Assembly: GCA_030323885.1 (NCBI GenBank)
Contig: CM059187.1
Coordinates: 86,905,726 to 86,969,725, forward strand
Source: Branchipolynoe longqiensis
Lineage: Eukaryota; Annelida; Polychaeta; Phyllodocida; Polynoidae
Length of the DNA stretch: 64,000 nucleotides
Reading direction: 5' to 3'
How positions within the stretch are numbered: position 1 is the first letter of the stretch; the number at the start of each line of letters is the position of its first letter. Positions 1-9,984 of the stretch are shown in pieces. A model generated the notes under the pieces. It searched no databases, was not told where the DNA came from, and was given only the letters and a program-made list of their open reading frames with translations. The position numbers and the translations under genes were made by a program.

Positions 1-237
1 CCACCACGTGACGGCCACCACGTGAGAACCACCTCGAAACGGCCACCACGTGATGGCCACCACGTAATATTAACCAGCAGCTGACGGTCACCACTTGAAA
101 ACCATCACGTGACGGCCACCACATGACACCCACCATGTGACAACCACCATGTGACAACCACCATACGATGAGCATCACGTGATGTGTATCATGTGACAAG
201 CACCACGTGACAACCACGTGACGGCCACCACCTATAT
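1..237. repeat. CACGTG-rich minisatellite
   Basis: Degenerate tandem units of about 14-17 bp of the form CCACCACGTGACGG fill this stretch and run off the left edge. Many units keep the palindromic E-box CACGTG, and others carry CATGTG or CACTTG. No coding potential is seen. Confidence 0.85.
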
Positions 238-241
238 GCTT

Positions 242-242
<1 letters not shown>

Positions 243-289
<47 letters not shown>
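243..289. repeat. (TA)n microsatellite
   Basis: Uninterrupted TA dinucleotides just after the CACGTG array. The following 290-640 is ordinary sequence in which I see no gene. It contains two more CACGTGAC words near 460-480. Confidence 0.95.
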
Positions 290-293
<4 letters not shown>

Positions 294-645
294 ACAAACA
301 GGGATATATCTGATCCTAAGTACAGATTTCAATTGCAGATTTGTTGTGACTGTATTTTACGTAAGTATGAACTTTAATTTAATGTAAAATTGGTTGCCTG
401 TCTGGAAGATCATCCCTTGGGGAAGCCATATATACTACAACTCAAATCAACTCAACTCCACGTGACGCTCACCACGTGACTTGCGCCGTGCGGGGGCGTG
501 GTGTCGCTGCGATCGCGCACAGCAGCGCACGTTCCAAGGGACTAAACAAAGATGGTATCTAGGTAGACAGCGGCATGTCCTGATCGTTGACGACTTAGAC
601 ACTAGCGGTACTGCAATTCTATTTAGAAAGCTAGGATGAGGTACG

Positions 646-647
<2 letters not shown>

Positions 648-676
<29 letters not shown>

Positions 677-694
677 CATACATGTGTACGTACA

Positions 695-778
<84 letters not shown>

Positions 779-797
779 CATATATATATATATAGAG
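648..797. repeat. Compound TA/CATG microsatellite
   Basis: TA runs alternate with short palindromic words such as ACATGTGTACGTACATGT. Open frames here encode only Tyr/Ile/His/Val runs and are artefacts of the repeat. Confidence 0.9.
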
Positions 798-1052
798 ATA
801 GAGAGCAGTAGCTCGCTGACATTGTACCTCCAAACCGCTACAGCAGTGCGCAGAACGATGATCGAACAATGGATGACTATCTAGACGGTTGACGCAAGTC
901 TTGACTAAAAAAAGTAAAAGCAAAATCTGGGAGCAAGTGTGCCAATCACACGCTATGTGCATAGTTACAATACAATCCGCAGGTGGCGCCCCTGAAGCCA
1001 CCAGTTCTGCACCCGCTGATAGGAGTTCTAGGAAATTCAATAGAGGAGGGGA

Positions 1053-1089
1053 GGGGGGGGGGGGTCTCAAGTCGGTACCCCCCCCCCCC
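1053..1089. other. G12/C12 homopolymer hairpin
   Basis: Twelve consecutive G are followed by a 13-base loop and twelve consecutive C, giving a perfect inverted repeat made only of G:C pairs. Confidence 0.8.
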
Positions 1090-1127
1090 ATCGAATTATG
1101 TGCCCCGCCCCCAGATGTGGATAGAAA

Positions 1128-1402
1128 AAAACTGCGAATAATCAATTTGATCTTAGTTTGAAGTAACTTTGATTTAAAATGTCTAACTTTGGCGATATTC
1201 GAAGATTAGTGAAAACCTGCTAAGTTAATTTTGGCAGGAACGTCAACATTCTGCCACCATGCACTTCAACAGTAACAGTTGGCTTTACATTCCTTCTATG
1301 CAGCAACAAATGCTTAATAAGTGTCTAAGTTAGATATGTAGGGACAAATCTAGGTAATTTGACAATTTGATTTTTTTCATCAGACTAATCAGCTTTAACT
1401 TA
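1128..1402 (-). mobile_element. MITE-A remnant
   Basis: Matches the recurring ~360-bp element whose intact ends read TTAAAGTTGCATAGTCCGAT and its complement. Here the internal words (AGTAACTTT, ATTAATTTTGGCA, GCAACAAATGCTTAATAAGTG) and a diverged right end (ATCAGACTAATCAGCTTTAA) survive; the left end is lost. Non-coding, with no transposase. Confidence 0.75.
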
Positions 1403-1464
1403 AATTAAAAGGTAAGACGAGTCAGGGGGACTTCTGCTACAAGATAACAGTGCCTTTGGATTTC

Positions 1465-1800
1465 GTTGGTTGATTATTGGAGTTTTACGCCCTGGCAACA
1501 TCTATTATCATATCAGGATGGGTACCGACTTGTGACAGTGTGCACTCATTGTAACTTTATAGTACTGCCCCACTGGGAAATCAGAACACCAGTACCATGA
1601 CCTGACATCCCACTCAGTCACATTATCCTGACACTGAGCGAACCAGTCATTGCCCTATCCTAATAATGATGAGCACCAGGCTAGGAAGTGACAAGTATCA
1701 ATTTTATAAGTCATTGGTTTGACTCGACCGGGAACCGAACTCCCCGATCTCCCGCACGTGAAACACGCGCTCTACCGATTCGGCCATCGCGCCCGGTAAA
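1465..1800 (-). mobile_element. SINE-1, nearly full length (tRNA-derived)
   Basis: Read on the minus strand it has a tRNA-like head with A-box (GATGGCCGAATCGGTAGAGC) and B-box-like region, then the common body (GACTGAGTGGGAT, GGGGCAGTACTATAAAGTT), then a 3' hairpin ending in GTAAAACTCCAA. The tRNA head implies RNA polymerase III transcription, and mobilisation would depend on a LINE in trans. Confidence 0.85.
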
Positions 1801-1837
1801 CGGTGCCTTTGGACGATACAGGGGATTACTCCCGCGG

Positions 1838-1927
1838 GTGTGTGTGTGTGTGGGGGGGGTTGAAGGGAGGGGGGGGGGGTTGAAGGGAGGGGGGGGGCAG
1901 CGGTGGTGGTGGGGGGGGGGGGCAGGG
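1838..1927 (+). repeat. G-rich tract
   Basis: GT repeat followed by several runs of 8-11 G separated by TTGAAGGGA and GGTGGTGG. Quadruplex-prone on the plus strand. Confidence 0.8.
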
Positions 1928-1974
1928 GGCGAGGCGGAGGGCCGGTGACAGCTCACGAACAGGCACTGCAGATC

Positions 1975-2135
1975 TAGCCGCTACTGATACAGATTATGTC
2001 CGCTACGAGGCGCTGGAACAATGGGCGTGGCACGTCCCCGCGGGACCAGTGTCACGTGACGTGATCGGCGTCACGTGACGTGACGTGCGCGGAGCCGTGT
2101 GGCGCGGGCGCATGCGCGAAACCGACGGGGCAATT
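1975..2135. promoter_or_regulatory. CpG-rich promoter-like block with paired E-box/CRE motifs
   Basis: Two copies of the palindrome GTCACGTGAC (2051-2060 and 2070-2079) are followed by TGACGTG and by GCGCATGCGC (2108-2117), which resembles the NRF1 site. CpG is dense here, unlike the AT-rich surroundings. This is a motif-based guess at a promoter or enhancer. No first exon is recognised on either side, because the 51-bp satellite begins about 100 bp downstream. Confidence 0.35.
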
Positions 2136-2220
2136 GCTCGGCTTCCTAGAGAATCGAGTATAGGTTTCAACAGAAATCCACTTTGCACAACTTTTCTTTG
2201 GGTGTTATTCCTTTTATTTT

Positions 2221-3085
2221 TAAATCCACATAACACTGTAAAGCATCAACTTGTATAACTCCTTTTATTTTTGAAGCCAAGTAACACTGTAAGGCATCAA
2301 CTTTATAACTCCTTTTATTTTTAAAGTTGTGTAATACTGTAAAGCATCAACTTGTATAACTCCTTTTATTTTTAAAGTTGCGTAATACTGTAAAGCATCA
2401 ACTTGTATAACTCCTTTTATTTTTAAAGTTGCGTAATACTGTAAAGCATCAAATTGTATAACTCCTTTTATTTTTAAAGCCATATAACACTGTAAGGCAT
2501 CAACTTGTATAACTCTTTTTATTGTTAAAGCTGCGTAATACTGTAAAGCATCAAATTGTATAACTCCTTTTATTTTTGAAGCCACGTAATACTGTAAAGC
2601 ATCAAATTGTATAACTCCTTTTATTTTTAAATCTGCGTAACACTGTAAAGCATCAACTTGTAGAACTCCTTTTATTTTTGAAGCCGCGTAATACTGTAAA
2701 GCGTCAAATTGTATAACTCCTTTTATTTTTAAAGCCACATAACACTGTAAGGCATCAAATTGTATAACTCCTTTTATTGTTAAAGTTGTGTAATACTGTA
2801 AGGCATCAACTTGTATAACTCTTTTTATTGTTAAAGCTGCGTAATACTGTAAAGCATCAAATTGTATAACTCCTTTTATTTTTGAAGCCACGTAATACTG
2901 TAAAGTATCAAATTGTATAACTCCTTTTATTTTTGAAGCCGCGTAACACTGTAAGGCATCAACTTGTATAACTCCTTTTATTTTTGAAGCCACGTAATAC
3001 TGTAAAGTATCAAATTGTATAACTCCTTTTATTTTTGAAGCCGCGTAACACTGTAAACTATCAAATCGTATAACTCTAAACAGTG
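2221..3085. repeat. 51-bp tandem satellite (about 17 units)
   Basis: Units of 51 bp built around TATAACTCCTTTTATTTTTG and ACTGTAAAGCATCAA repeat with variants at fixed positions. Since 51 is a multiple of three and the unit lacks an in-frame minus-strand stop, a 281-codon frame of 17-residue repeats results. I see no start context, domain or flanking exon, so I call it satellite DNA. Confidence 0.9.
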
Positions 3086-3475
3086 ACCTAGATTGGATGC
3101 TATATCCCAACTTAGATACTGGTGCCCTCCTGAAAGTTTCACAATTCGATGGTTTTGCGTTGTAATCATTTTGTAGATACTTATATTATGTTGATCGCTA
3201 CAATTTACCTGCCTTTGGCTTGAAATAAGTTTCATATTAAATGGGCTAACATTGGATATATTTGAAGTGAAAACATGCCAACATGTCAAAAAGTCGGACA
3301 GCATTGGCTTCAGCAGAAATATATTCTAGTAGATTGTGTGATACCCCCTTCTATGCAGCAACAAGTGCCTAATATGCACATCTAAATAACACCATTTCAC
3401 ATCTAATTAATAACCTTTGTTTTGAAAGTGTTATGGGCTCATTGGCTATACAACTTTGAACATGTATTGCTACCG
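3086..3475 (-). mobile_element. Diverged MITE-A remnant
   Basis: Internal MITE-A words survive on both sides of a rearrangement: CCAACTTAGATACTGGTG, ATATTTGAAGTG, TTCTATGCAGCAACAAGTG. Terminal repeats are not intact. Confidence 0.55.
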
Positions 3476-3652
3476 AAATGGGAATACGTAGTCAATTTAA
3501 TAGAACCTGTTTCTGCTTAAGCCTATGGTGGCAGAGATGTGCGTACATGCAGGCATATACACCTTTCCATACATACACACATAAATATATACATTTGCAC
3601 CAATGGGCCACACCCATCGGGGACCAGTACACCAGCACTGTTGATGAGCTGA

Positions 3653-4007
3653 AACAGACGGGGTGGCCGAATGAGTAGAGCGTCCGTCTCCTGTTTTGGG
3701 AGGTCGGGAGATTCGAACCGATGTGTTCGTGGGTTCGAATCCTAGTCGAGTCAAGCTAATGTCTTAAAAATTGATACTTGTTGCTTCCTAGCCTGGCGCT
3801 CGGCATTACTAGGATAGGACAAGGACTGGTTGGCTCAGAGTCAGGATAATGTGACTGAGTGGAATGTCAGGTCATGGTGCTGGTGGCCTGGTTTCCCAGT
3901 AGGGCAGCACTATAAAACAATTGCCATAAGTGCGCACTGTCACAAGTCGGTACCCATTCTGATATGACCTTAGATGTTGCTATGATGTAAAACCAAACAA
4001 ACAAACA
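3653..4007 (+). mobile_element. SINE-1, full length with target-site duplication
   Basis: tRNA-like head (GGGTGGCCGAATGAGTAGAGC with B-box GGGTTCGAATCC), common body, 3' hairpin and a (CAAA)n tail. It is flanked by a 16-bp duplication, ACTGTTGATGAGCTGA at 3637-3652 and the same with one mismatch at 4008-4023. These borders define the complete unit as about 355 bp. Confidence 0.92.
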
Positions 4008-4023
4008 ACTGTTAATGAGCTGA

Positions 4024-4400
4024 CTAGATAAGATAAGTCTAGGCAAGCTGTGGTTATACCTCAAATAAATTGCAATTCTTTTTTCGGAACATATGTTTTT
4101 CTTCTATATTGGAAGAGAATAATGAATCAGGATGTATTTGTCTTTACTGCTCACACTATAGTCATATTACATGACATCCAGAAACAATGCCATCCAAATA
4201 GTCTGGACAAATTGATGAAATTGTGATAGTATTGTAGTCTCACTCAAGTAGATATTAAACACCGTTCCACTGAATAGATTTCTGAATACGTTTAGCAGGC
4301 CTTTCCCAACATGTAAAGCTTTTGCAGTTTGAAAGCAGTTTGAAAGCTTTTGCAGTTTGTTCTGGGTTGACCCTATGTTTTGCATAGATTGCCTGGACTG
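4024..4400. other. Unassigned sequence
   Basis: AT-rich, apparently single-copy sequence. A short local duplication (AGCTTTTGCAGTTTG, 4317-4360) is the only structure noticed, and no gene is seen. Confidence 0.5.
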
Positions 4401-4496
4401 AGATGTGCGTGTGTCAGCACTTTCCCTGCCTGGGATCGCCCCGTGTGTGGAATGTCGACATTGTGAGGTCGGTGTGGAGATGTGTACTGTGTGGCA

Positions 4497-4675
4497 GGGG
4501 GTTGGGGTGGGGGTTGGGGTGGGGGTGGGGGTGGGGGTGGAGCCCGGAGGGGCCTGGTGCGTATTTATTGTGATCCAAGTTGATGCTTTTGTTTTAGCCC
4601 CCTGGGGATCCGCCGACTCACCCCCGACGCACTCTCCCCCCCCCCCCCACCCCCCGCACACACACACACACCGCC
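4497..4675. repeat. GGGGTT/GGGGGT tract followed by C- and CA-rich tract
   Basis: 4497-4541 is a run of G4-5 blocks separated by single or double T (strong quadruplex potential on the plus strand). 4630-4675 is C-rich, then (CA)n. The intervening frame is low-complexity. Confidence 0.75.
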
Positions 4676-4746
4676 CACGCCAGGGTTGGTGATACTGGCC
4701 ATGTGGTGGTTGTTGGTCGCCTTTAAGCAGCGGGAAGATGTATGTA

Positions 4747-4752
<6 letters not shown>

Positions 4753-4796
<44 letters not shown>

Positions 4797-4835
4797 AACC
4801 AACATATATATATATATATATATACCTATGTGTGT

Positions 4836-4878
<43 letters not shown>
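4753..4878. repeat. (TA)n microsatellite, three blocks
   Basis: Three TA blocks separated by CAAACCAACA and CCTATGTGTGTGTT. Confidence 0.95.
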
Positions 4879-4880
<2 letters not shown>

Positions 4881-4887
4881 GTGTGTG

Positions 4888-4997
4888 TGTTGGTTGTTTG
4901 AGTTTTACATCCTGGCAACACTTAGCCATATCAGCAGAGGTAACGACTTGTGACAGTGTACACTCATGGTGCCTTTATAGTGCTGTGCCACTGGGTT
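4888..4997 (-). mobile_element. SINE-1 3' fragment
   Basis: Minus-strand 3' half of SINE-1 (tail, hairpin, GACTTGTGACAGTG, GTGCTGTGCCACTGGG), truncated where the next SINE copy begins. Confidence 0.8.
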
Positions 4998-5338
4998 TGT
5001 TTGTTTGTTGTTGTTTTACGTCCTAGCAACATTTAAGGGCATACCAGGACGGGTACCGACTTGTGACAGTGCACACTCATGGCGACTTTATAGTGCTGTG
5101 CCACTGGGAGACCAGGCCACCAGCACCATGACCTGATATCCCACTCAGTCATATTATCCTGACACTGAGCCAACCATTCTTCGCCCTGTCATAATAATGC
5201 CGAGCGTCTGGCTATGAAGCGACAAGTATCAATTTTTAAGTCATCAGTGTGACTGGACCAGGGTTCGAACCCGTGAGTTCGAATCCCTCGATCTACCAAA
5301 ACGGGAGACGGACGCTCAACTCATTCAGCCATCCCGTC
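4998..5338 (-). mobile_element. SINE-1, nearly full length
   Basis: Starts with a (TTTG)n tail complement, then the 3' hairpin, body and tRNA-like head ending CAGACGGGATGGCTGAATGA on the minus strand. It lies head to tail with the preceding fragment, so one copy probably inserted in or beside the other. Confidence 0.88.
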
Positions 5339-5664
5339 TGGAGATATTATATATATTTGATATATATGATATATATGTGATATATATAGCACAGTAAGAA
5401 AAGAAGAATTGGGTGCCCGCCATTCCGCGTGTACATCATCCTATATGTACCTCGGGAGGGGGGGGGGGGGGGCTATAACGACGATTAATGGAGCTAAAAG
5501 CAGCCAAAGGCAAACAATGCACAACCTTAGCCAATCCGATGAACTGTCGCGAAACGACACGCTGGCATGAATAGTCAGACGGGCACTCCGTCGGACAAAC
5601 AGACTCAACATCTATATTTAGCCCTATGCCGTAATAGTGGTATTCCCCTTTTCCACCAGTCTCT
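5339..5664. other. Unassigned sequence with GATATATAT and a G13 run
   Basis: Short palindromic GATATAT words (5340-5390), a poly-G run (5459-5472), then CpG-containing sequence with AGCCAATCCGATGA at 5532-5545. The core of that word, GCCAATCCGATGA, recurs inside the element at 16784-17322, so part of this stretch may be a decayed relative. Confidence 0.4.
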
Positions 5665-6142
5665 TAGGGCCCGGTCACATACATGTTGGTGGACGTAGTT
5701 GAACGTAGTGGAGGCTAACGTAGTTGAAAGTAGTTGAACGTAGTTGAACGTAGTTGGACGTAGTTGAACGTAGTTGGACATAGTTGAACGTACCGGCATA
5801 CATACTTGTCAGTGATGACTTGGTAATAACGTGGGTGAGCCGATTTAATTTTTGGACATGTTCAGAAGAGCGCTACATTAGAGGCTGAATTTGCATCCAT
5901 GATGGTAATGCACTCTAGCATACTCTAGCATACTCTAGCATACTCTAGTGTGCTCTAGCATACTCTAGAGTACTTGGACGAAGCCCTGATCACATAGCCA
6001 TTAGTGGACATAGGTAAACGTAGTGGAGGCTAATGTAGTAGAACATAGTTGAACGTACCGGCATTCATACCGTAGAATATTTAACCGTACCATAACATAT
6101 TTATCCGTACCAAAACCTGCCGTACCTGAACGTATTTCAACG

Positions 6143-6479
6143 TAGTGTAGTAGGCTGCACTGACCCCTAAGGCAAGTAACCACCTAGACAGGTAGGCATG
6201 GGTAGTGTGTTGATATTAGGAAGCCTAGGTGGTGTAAAGGTTAGCACACTGGCCCGGAAAGCAAAGAGATGTGGGTTCGAGTCCCACTCTAGGCGCAATA
6301 GTTCTCATTTTCATCACCCCCATGACACTGGTTGCCCTGACCATGATCCTGTACAAGCTATGCACTGTATGGTTGTTTCACCTACCCTGTGTATGTATTT
6401 GTAAGTGCATTGCCTGTATGTATGTAATTGTAAGCATTAAATGACCATTTAAAAGACTTACAATTCCAGGGGGACGAGT
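6143..6479 (+). mobile_element. SINE-2 unit, first half of dimer
   Basis: tRNA-like module CCTAGGTGGTGTAAAGGTTA to GGGTTCGAGTCCCACTC, whose acceptor-like ends GCCTAG/CTAGGC pair. A body with GACACTGGTTGCC and ATGTAATTGTAAGC follows, ending CCAGGGGGACGAG. A second, truncated unit follows directly. Confidence 0.8.
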
Positions 6480-6657
6480 GTAGTAGTCTGCACTGACCTC
6501 TCAGGCAAGTAACCACAGACAGGTCGGCATGGGTAGTGTGTTGATATTAGGGAGCCTAGGTGGTGTAATGGCTAGACACTGGCCTGGAATGCAAAGAGAT
6601 GTGGGTTCGAGTCCCACTCTAGGCACAATATTTCCCATTTTCATCACCCATGACAGT
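6480..6657 (+). mobile_element. SINE-2 unit, truncated second half of dimer
   Basis: Repeats the unit from TGTAGTAGTCTGCACTGACC through the tRNA-like module and stops at CATCACCCATGAC. The reverse-oriented dimer at 14505-15005 stops at the same point. Confidence 0.8.
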
Positions 6658-6760
6658 AGTTTAACGGACGTACACCACGTTTGACCCACGTTAGCCTCCG
6701 CCTCCACTACGTTCACCTACATTCAACTACGTCCACTAACAGCTATGTGACCACGGCTTT

Positions 6761-7476
6761 AAGCCCCAGTCAGACCTCACCGGATTGAGGAACCGGACAG
6801 AAACCGGACACTGTCCGGTGAAGTACGGTAATGTATGGTTTATATACAGTACCCATCCGGCATGTCCGTTCTATCACCAGCGGACAGACGTGTACAGTTG
6901 GTGTTCGGTTTACGTCCGTTTTGTCCGTTTCATGTCCGTTACTCAACCGTTAGGTGTCCGTTTTGTATCCTGAAGAGTCCGTTGATGGTGCTGTGGGAAT
7001 TCGGTCCGTCGGTTTTTGGCGCGTCCATGACCAGTCCGGTAGGTGTCCGGTAGATGTCTGGTTGGTGTCCTGTTGGTGTCCGGTTGGTGTCCGTTTGGTG
7101 TCCGGTCCGTGCGTTTGACGTGCGTTTGACGTGCGTTTGACGTGCGTTTGACGTGCGTTTGACGTGCGTTTGACGTGCGTTTGACGTGCGTTTGACGTGC
7201 GTTTGACGTGCGTTTGACGTGCGTTTGACGTGCGTTTGACGTGCGTTTGACGTCCGTTTGACGTCCGTTTGACGTCCGTTTAACGTCCGTTTAACGTCCG
7301 TTTAACTATTCGTTTATGTCCGTTTAGCATCCTTTTAGCATCCGTTTAGCATCCGTTTAGCGTCCGTTTCGTCCGGCGGCCTTTGCCACAGTTCGCCACC
7401 AGATACCACAGGACTAGAAAATTCTTTGTCCGGTGGTGTCCGGTACTCAGTACGGTAAGGTCTCACTAGGCCTTTA
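6761..7476. mobile_element. Self-mimicking element P2 with 11-bp internal array
   Basis: Ends AAGCCCCAGTCAGACCTCAC and its imperfect complement (GGTCTCACTAGGCCTTT). Arms are rich in CCGGAC/GTCCGTT words. The centre (7099-7370) is a clean 11-bp array, GTTTGACGTGC, drifting to GTCCGTTTAAC and GTCCGTTTAGC. It abuts P1 with no gap. Non-coding. Confidence 0.7.
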
Positions 7477-7885
7477 AACCGCATTGTAGTTTCAGCTTAC
7501 ATAGCGGAAGTTGGAACAAGTGACCTTCCAAGCTCGATCCTTCACTACAGAACCGATACTTTCAAGTTGCATATTCCGATGGTTATGAGTTTCTGCCATT
7601 TCTGTTAGATAGTGGTTGGGTGGTTGGTGGAAGCTGTGAGGGAGGGTGAGCAACATGTGGAACAGCTGGCCCCCTTTTGTTCCCAGTTGCAACAGCTAAG
7701 GGGCCTGGTGGATGTGTGTTTACTTTCCCAGTGCCAGAATCGAACCGACTGTCAGCTGTTGATCACCCTTGTTTATATAAACCCGCGCCTGACAAATTAC
7801 TTCCAGCGTTCTTAAGGGATTCCTACATGCAGATTGCCATGTAGCGACATCTGTCGGTCGGAATGCTGTGTCTCTTAATCTTATG
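7477..7885. other. Unassigned sequence
   Basis: No repeat match inside the window and no convincing coding frame. Confidence 0.4.
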
Positions 7886-8084
7886 ACATGTCTGTTTGAC
7901 TGTATGTGTGTATGTGTGTGTCTGTCTGTGTGTCTGCCTATCTGTGTGTCTACGTGTGTCTGTGTGTGTATCTGCCTGTAGGTCTGTGTCTCTGTGTGTA
8001 TGTTTTTCTCTCTGTGTCTGTCTATGTGTCTCTGTCTGTCTCTGTCTGTCTCTGTCTGTCTCTGTCTCGCTCTCGCTGTCTCTG

Positions 8085-8116
<32 letters not shown>

Positions 8117-8145
8117 GCCAGCTCTCTCTCTCTCTCTCTCCTTCT
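7886..8145. repeat. TGTCTCTG-type pyrimidine-rich microsatellite
   Basis: TGTGTCTG grades into TGTCTCTGTC and then (CT)n. Ser/Leu/Val or Arg/Glu/Thr frames on both strands are artefacts. Confidence 0.9.
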
Positions 8146-8355
8146 AAACATGTTTCATATGGGACGCGGTGCATAGCGGAAGTGAACACCCGGCAAGTGA
8201 TGATACATACCGGAAGCGGAATGACGGTGGCGCCCCCTAGCATACCGGATATGTGGAGAGCCAGTTCCAGTCACTCACGGAACTACTCAGGCCACACAGC
8301 TTCATTTGACATAGTAACTATTGTCACATTAAAATATACAACGCATATACATACA

Positions 8356-8552
8356 CAGTAAAACCAATCTAACCAATCACCTCCATGCGGAGATCGACCA
8401 CTCCCATATTTCGATTGCTTTATTTTGATCCCAAACACTCGCCCATACAATACCATTGTAACAATTTTAAAAACCTCCCTAAACTGATCACCTCTAATGG
8501 ACCATTTATAGTAGTTTCCATGCTTGGTCAATTTAGAGAGGTTTTACTGTAT
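8356..8552. mobile_element. Pogo/Tc1-like palindromic MITE-B
   Basis: Ends CAGTAAAACC and GAGAGGTTTTACTG with TA flanks. Arms contain complementary copies of CGACCACCTCC/GGAGGTGGTCG around TCGATCGCTTTATTTGGG words. The terminal CAGT and TA targets suggest the Tc1/mariner-pogo group; no transposase is present. Confidence 0.85.
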
Positions 8553-8741
8553 ATATACATATATTCTATCGCTATTCATGCGCAGTTGTCACACAACTGA
8601 CTATATATGGATGTTCATTTATGGTTGTCATTATATGTGTATTGTATAAGGAAATATGCGAACATAAATAACGGAAATGTTGAGATACCATCAATTATTT
8701 CCAGTTTCACCACATGATATTAGTGGTGCCACCACCAAAAC

Positions 8742-8806
8742 CCCGTCCTGATATGATCTTAGATGTTGCTAGGACGCAAAACAATAACAACAAACCAACA
8801 AACCAA
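8742..8806 (+). mobile_element. SINE-1 tail-only piece
   Basis: Only the terminal hairpin (CGTCCT...AGGACG) and an (AAC)n-like tail are present, with no SINE body upstream. A short CCAAAA duplication may flank it, but this is not decisive. Confidence 0.75.
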
Positions 8807-8875
8807 AAGCCCGCACTGCTAACCTCGGTGACCAGTGTCAGTTTCTGGATTTGTTTCCTCTGTTAGGCAATTTGA

Positions 8876-9143
8876 TCCCTAGTCACACTCTGGCTTGCGA
8901 CCGCTTCCGACCACTTTGCGACTACTTTGGACCAAAGCAACCATCTCATTGAGAGCTCCTTGCGACCAAAGCAATGGTTACCGACATTTGGGCAATCATT
9001 TTGATCACAAGAAGGTTTTTGGTGCAGTAGCTGCAACTTTCTTGTGACCATTTTGCGACCACTTGCAACCTCTTTGTGGACACCCCTTTTTGGTGATCGC
9101 AAACTGGCGGCAAGCTGTCGCAAACAGTAGTGTGATTGGGGTA
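8876..9143. mobile_element. Small self-mimicking element P3
   Basis: Ends CCCTAGTCACACT and AGTGTGATTGGGG. The interior is made of GCGACCACTTTGCGA-like words. It fits the same plan as P1 and P2 but uses a different word. Non-coding. Confidence 0.6.
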
Positions 9144-9198
9144 TAAGGGGAAGATGACTTGTTGCCAGATATCATTCTCTGAATTACTCACATCTCAA

Positions 9199-9462
9199 CC
9201 CACTTGTCTCGCTAGCCTCACTTGCCTCGCTTGCCTCGCCTGCCTCGCCTGCCTCACCTGTCTCACTTGCCTCGCTTGCCTTGCTTGCCTCGCCTGTCTC
9301 GCCTGTCATTTGCCTCGCTTGCCTCGTTTGCCTCGTTTGCCTCGCTTGCCTCGCTTGTCTCGCTTGCCTCGCTTGCCTTGCTTGCCTCGCTTGCCATGCT
9401 TTCCCTGCTTGCCTTGCTTGCCTTGCTTGCTTTGCTTGCCTTGCTTGCCTTGCCTGTCTTCT
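9199..9462. repeat. 9-bp minisatellite CTTGCCTCG
   Basis: About 29 units, drifting to CTTGCCTTG at the right. The Leu-Ala-Cys and Gln-Ala-Arg frames are artefacts of the nine-base period. 9463-9845 holds nothing I recognise. Confidence 0.92.
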
Positions 9463-9846
9463 TTGAACTCTAGTCACTGTTTACATAGCCGTCTATATCT
9501 TTATATAAGCGCGCACGTAGAAGCCAATACCAACATACCTACTAACCTAGGGAATGCAATGTTGCATCACATAACTTACATCTGAAACAGCGTCCACATC
9601 ATGGGCCAGATGGAAGGAGTCCTTCCTGTTTTTGATGTTCTGCTTGTTGTCCGTCCCAGTTTGCACGTTCCTACCTCCATAGTCCGCCTATGTCTACCAT
9701 CCCGAACACCATGTTCAACCAAGTGGTCACGTCATAGGCATGTGTGGGTGAGGTGTTTTTGTCTAAAACAAATCTGTTTGTTTTACTTTTAGTTTTGTTC
9801 TTACTTCAAACCAAAAACTTTAAGCGAACAGCAAAACTCGCTGCTT

Positions 9847-9848
<2 letters not shown>

Positions 9849-9892
<44 letters not shown>
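9849..9892. repeat. (TA)n microsatellite
   Basis: Uninterrupted TA run. Confidence 0.95.
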
Positions 9893-9896
<4 letters not shown>

Positions 9897-9984
9897 GAAT
9901 TAATTGTGCGAGTATGGCAGATTCTAGAGTCCCTGTCTATAGTATATGGATCGCAATAATCATGGTAACACGTGTATTAATTCC

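Larger units (their letters stand above)
5665..6760. mobile_element. Self-mimicking inverted-repeat element P1
   Basis: Left end reads GGGCCCGGTCACATACATG, and the right end is its imperfect complement (CTATGTGACCACGGCTTT). Inside the ends both arms are stacks of the 10-11-bp word GTAGTTGAACG (left) or its complement (right), so the body repeats its own subterminal sequence. A further array of ACTCTAGCAT units lies at 5915-5962. Same family as the element at 58816-60115. No transposase frame, so non-autonomous. A dimeric SINE is inserted in the right half. Confidence 0.75.

Noticed and set aside
2265..3110. 281-codon minus-strand frame of 17-residue repeats
   Set aside because: It follows exactly from a 51-bp satellite with no in-frame stop. 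No unique N- or C-terminal sequence, splice site or domain supports a protein.
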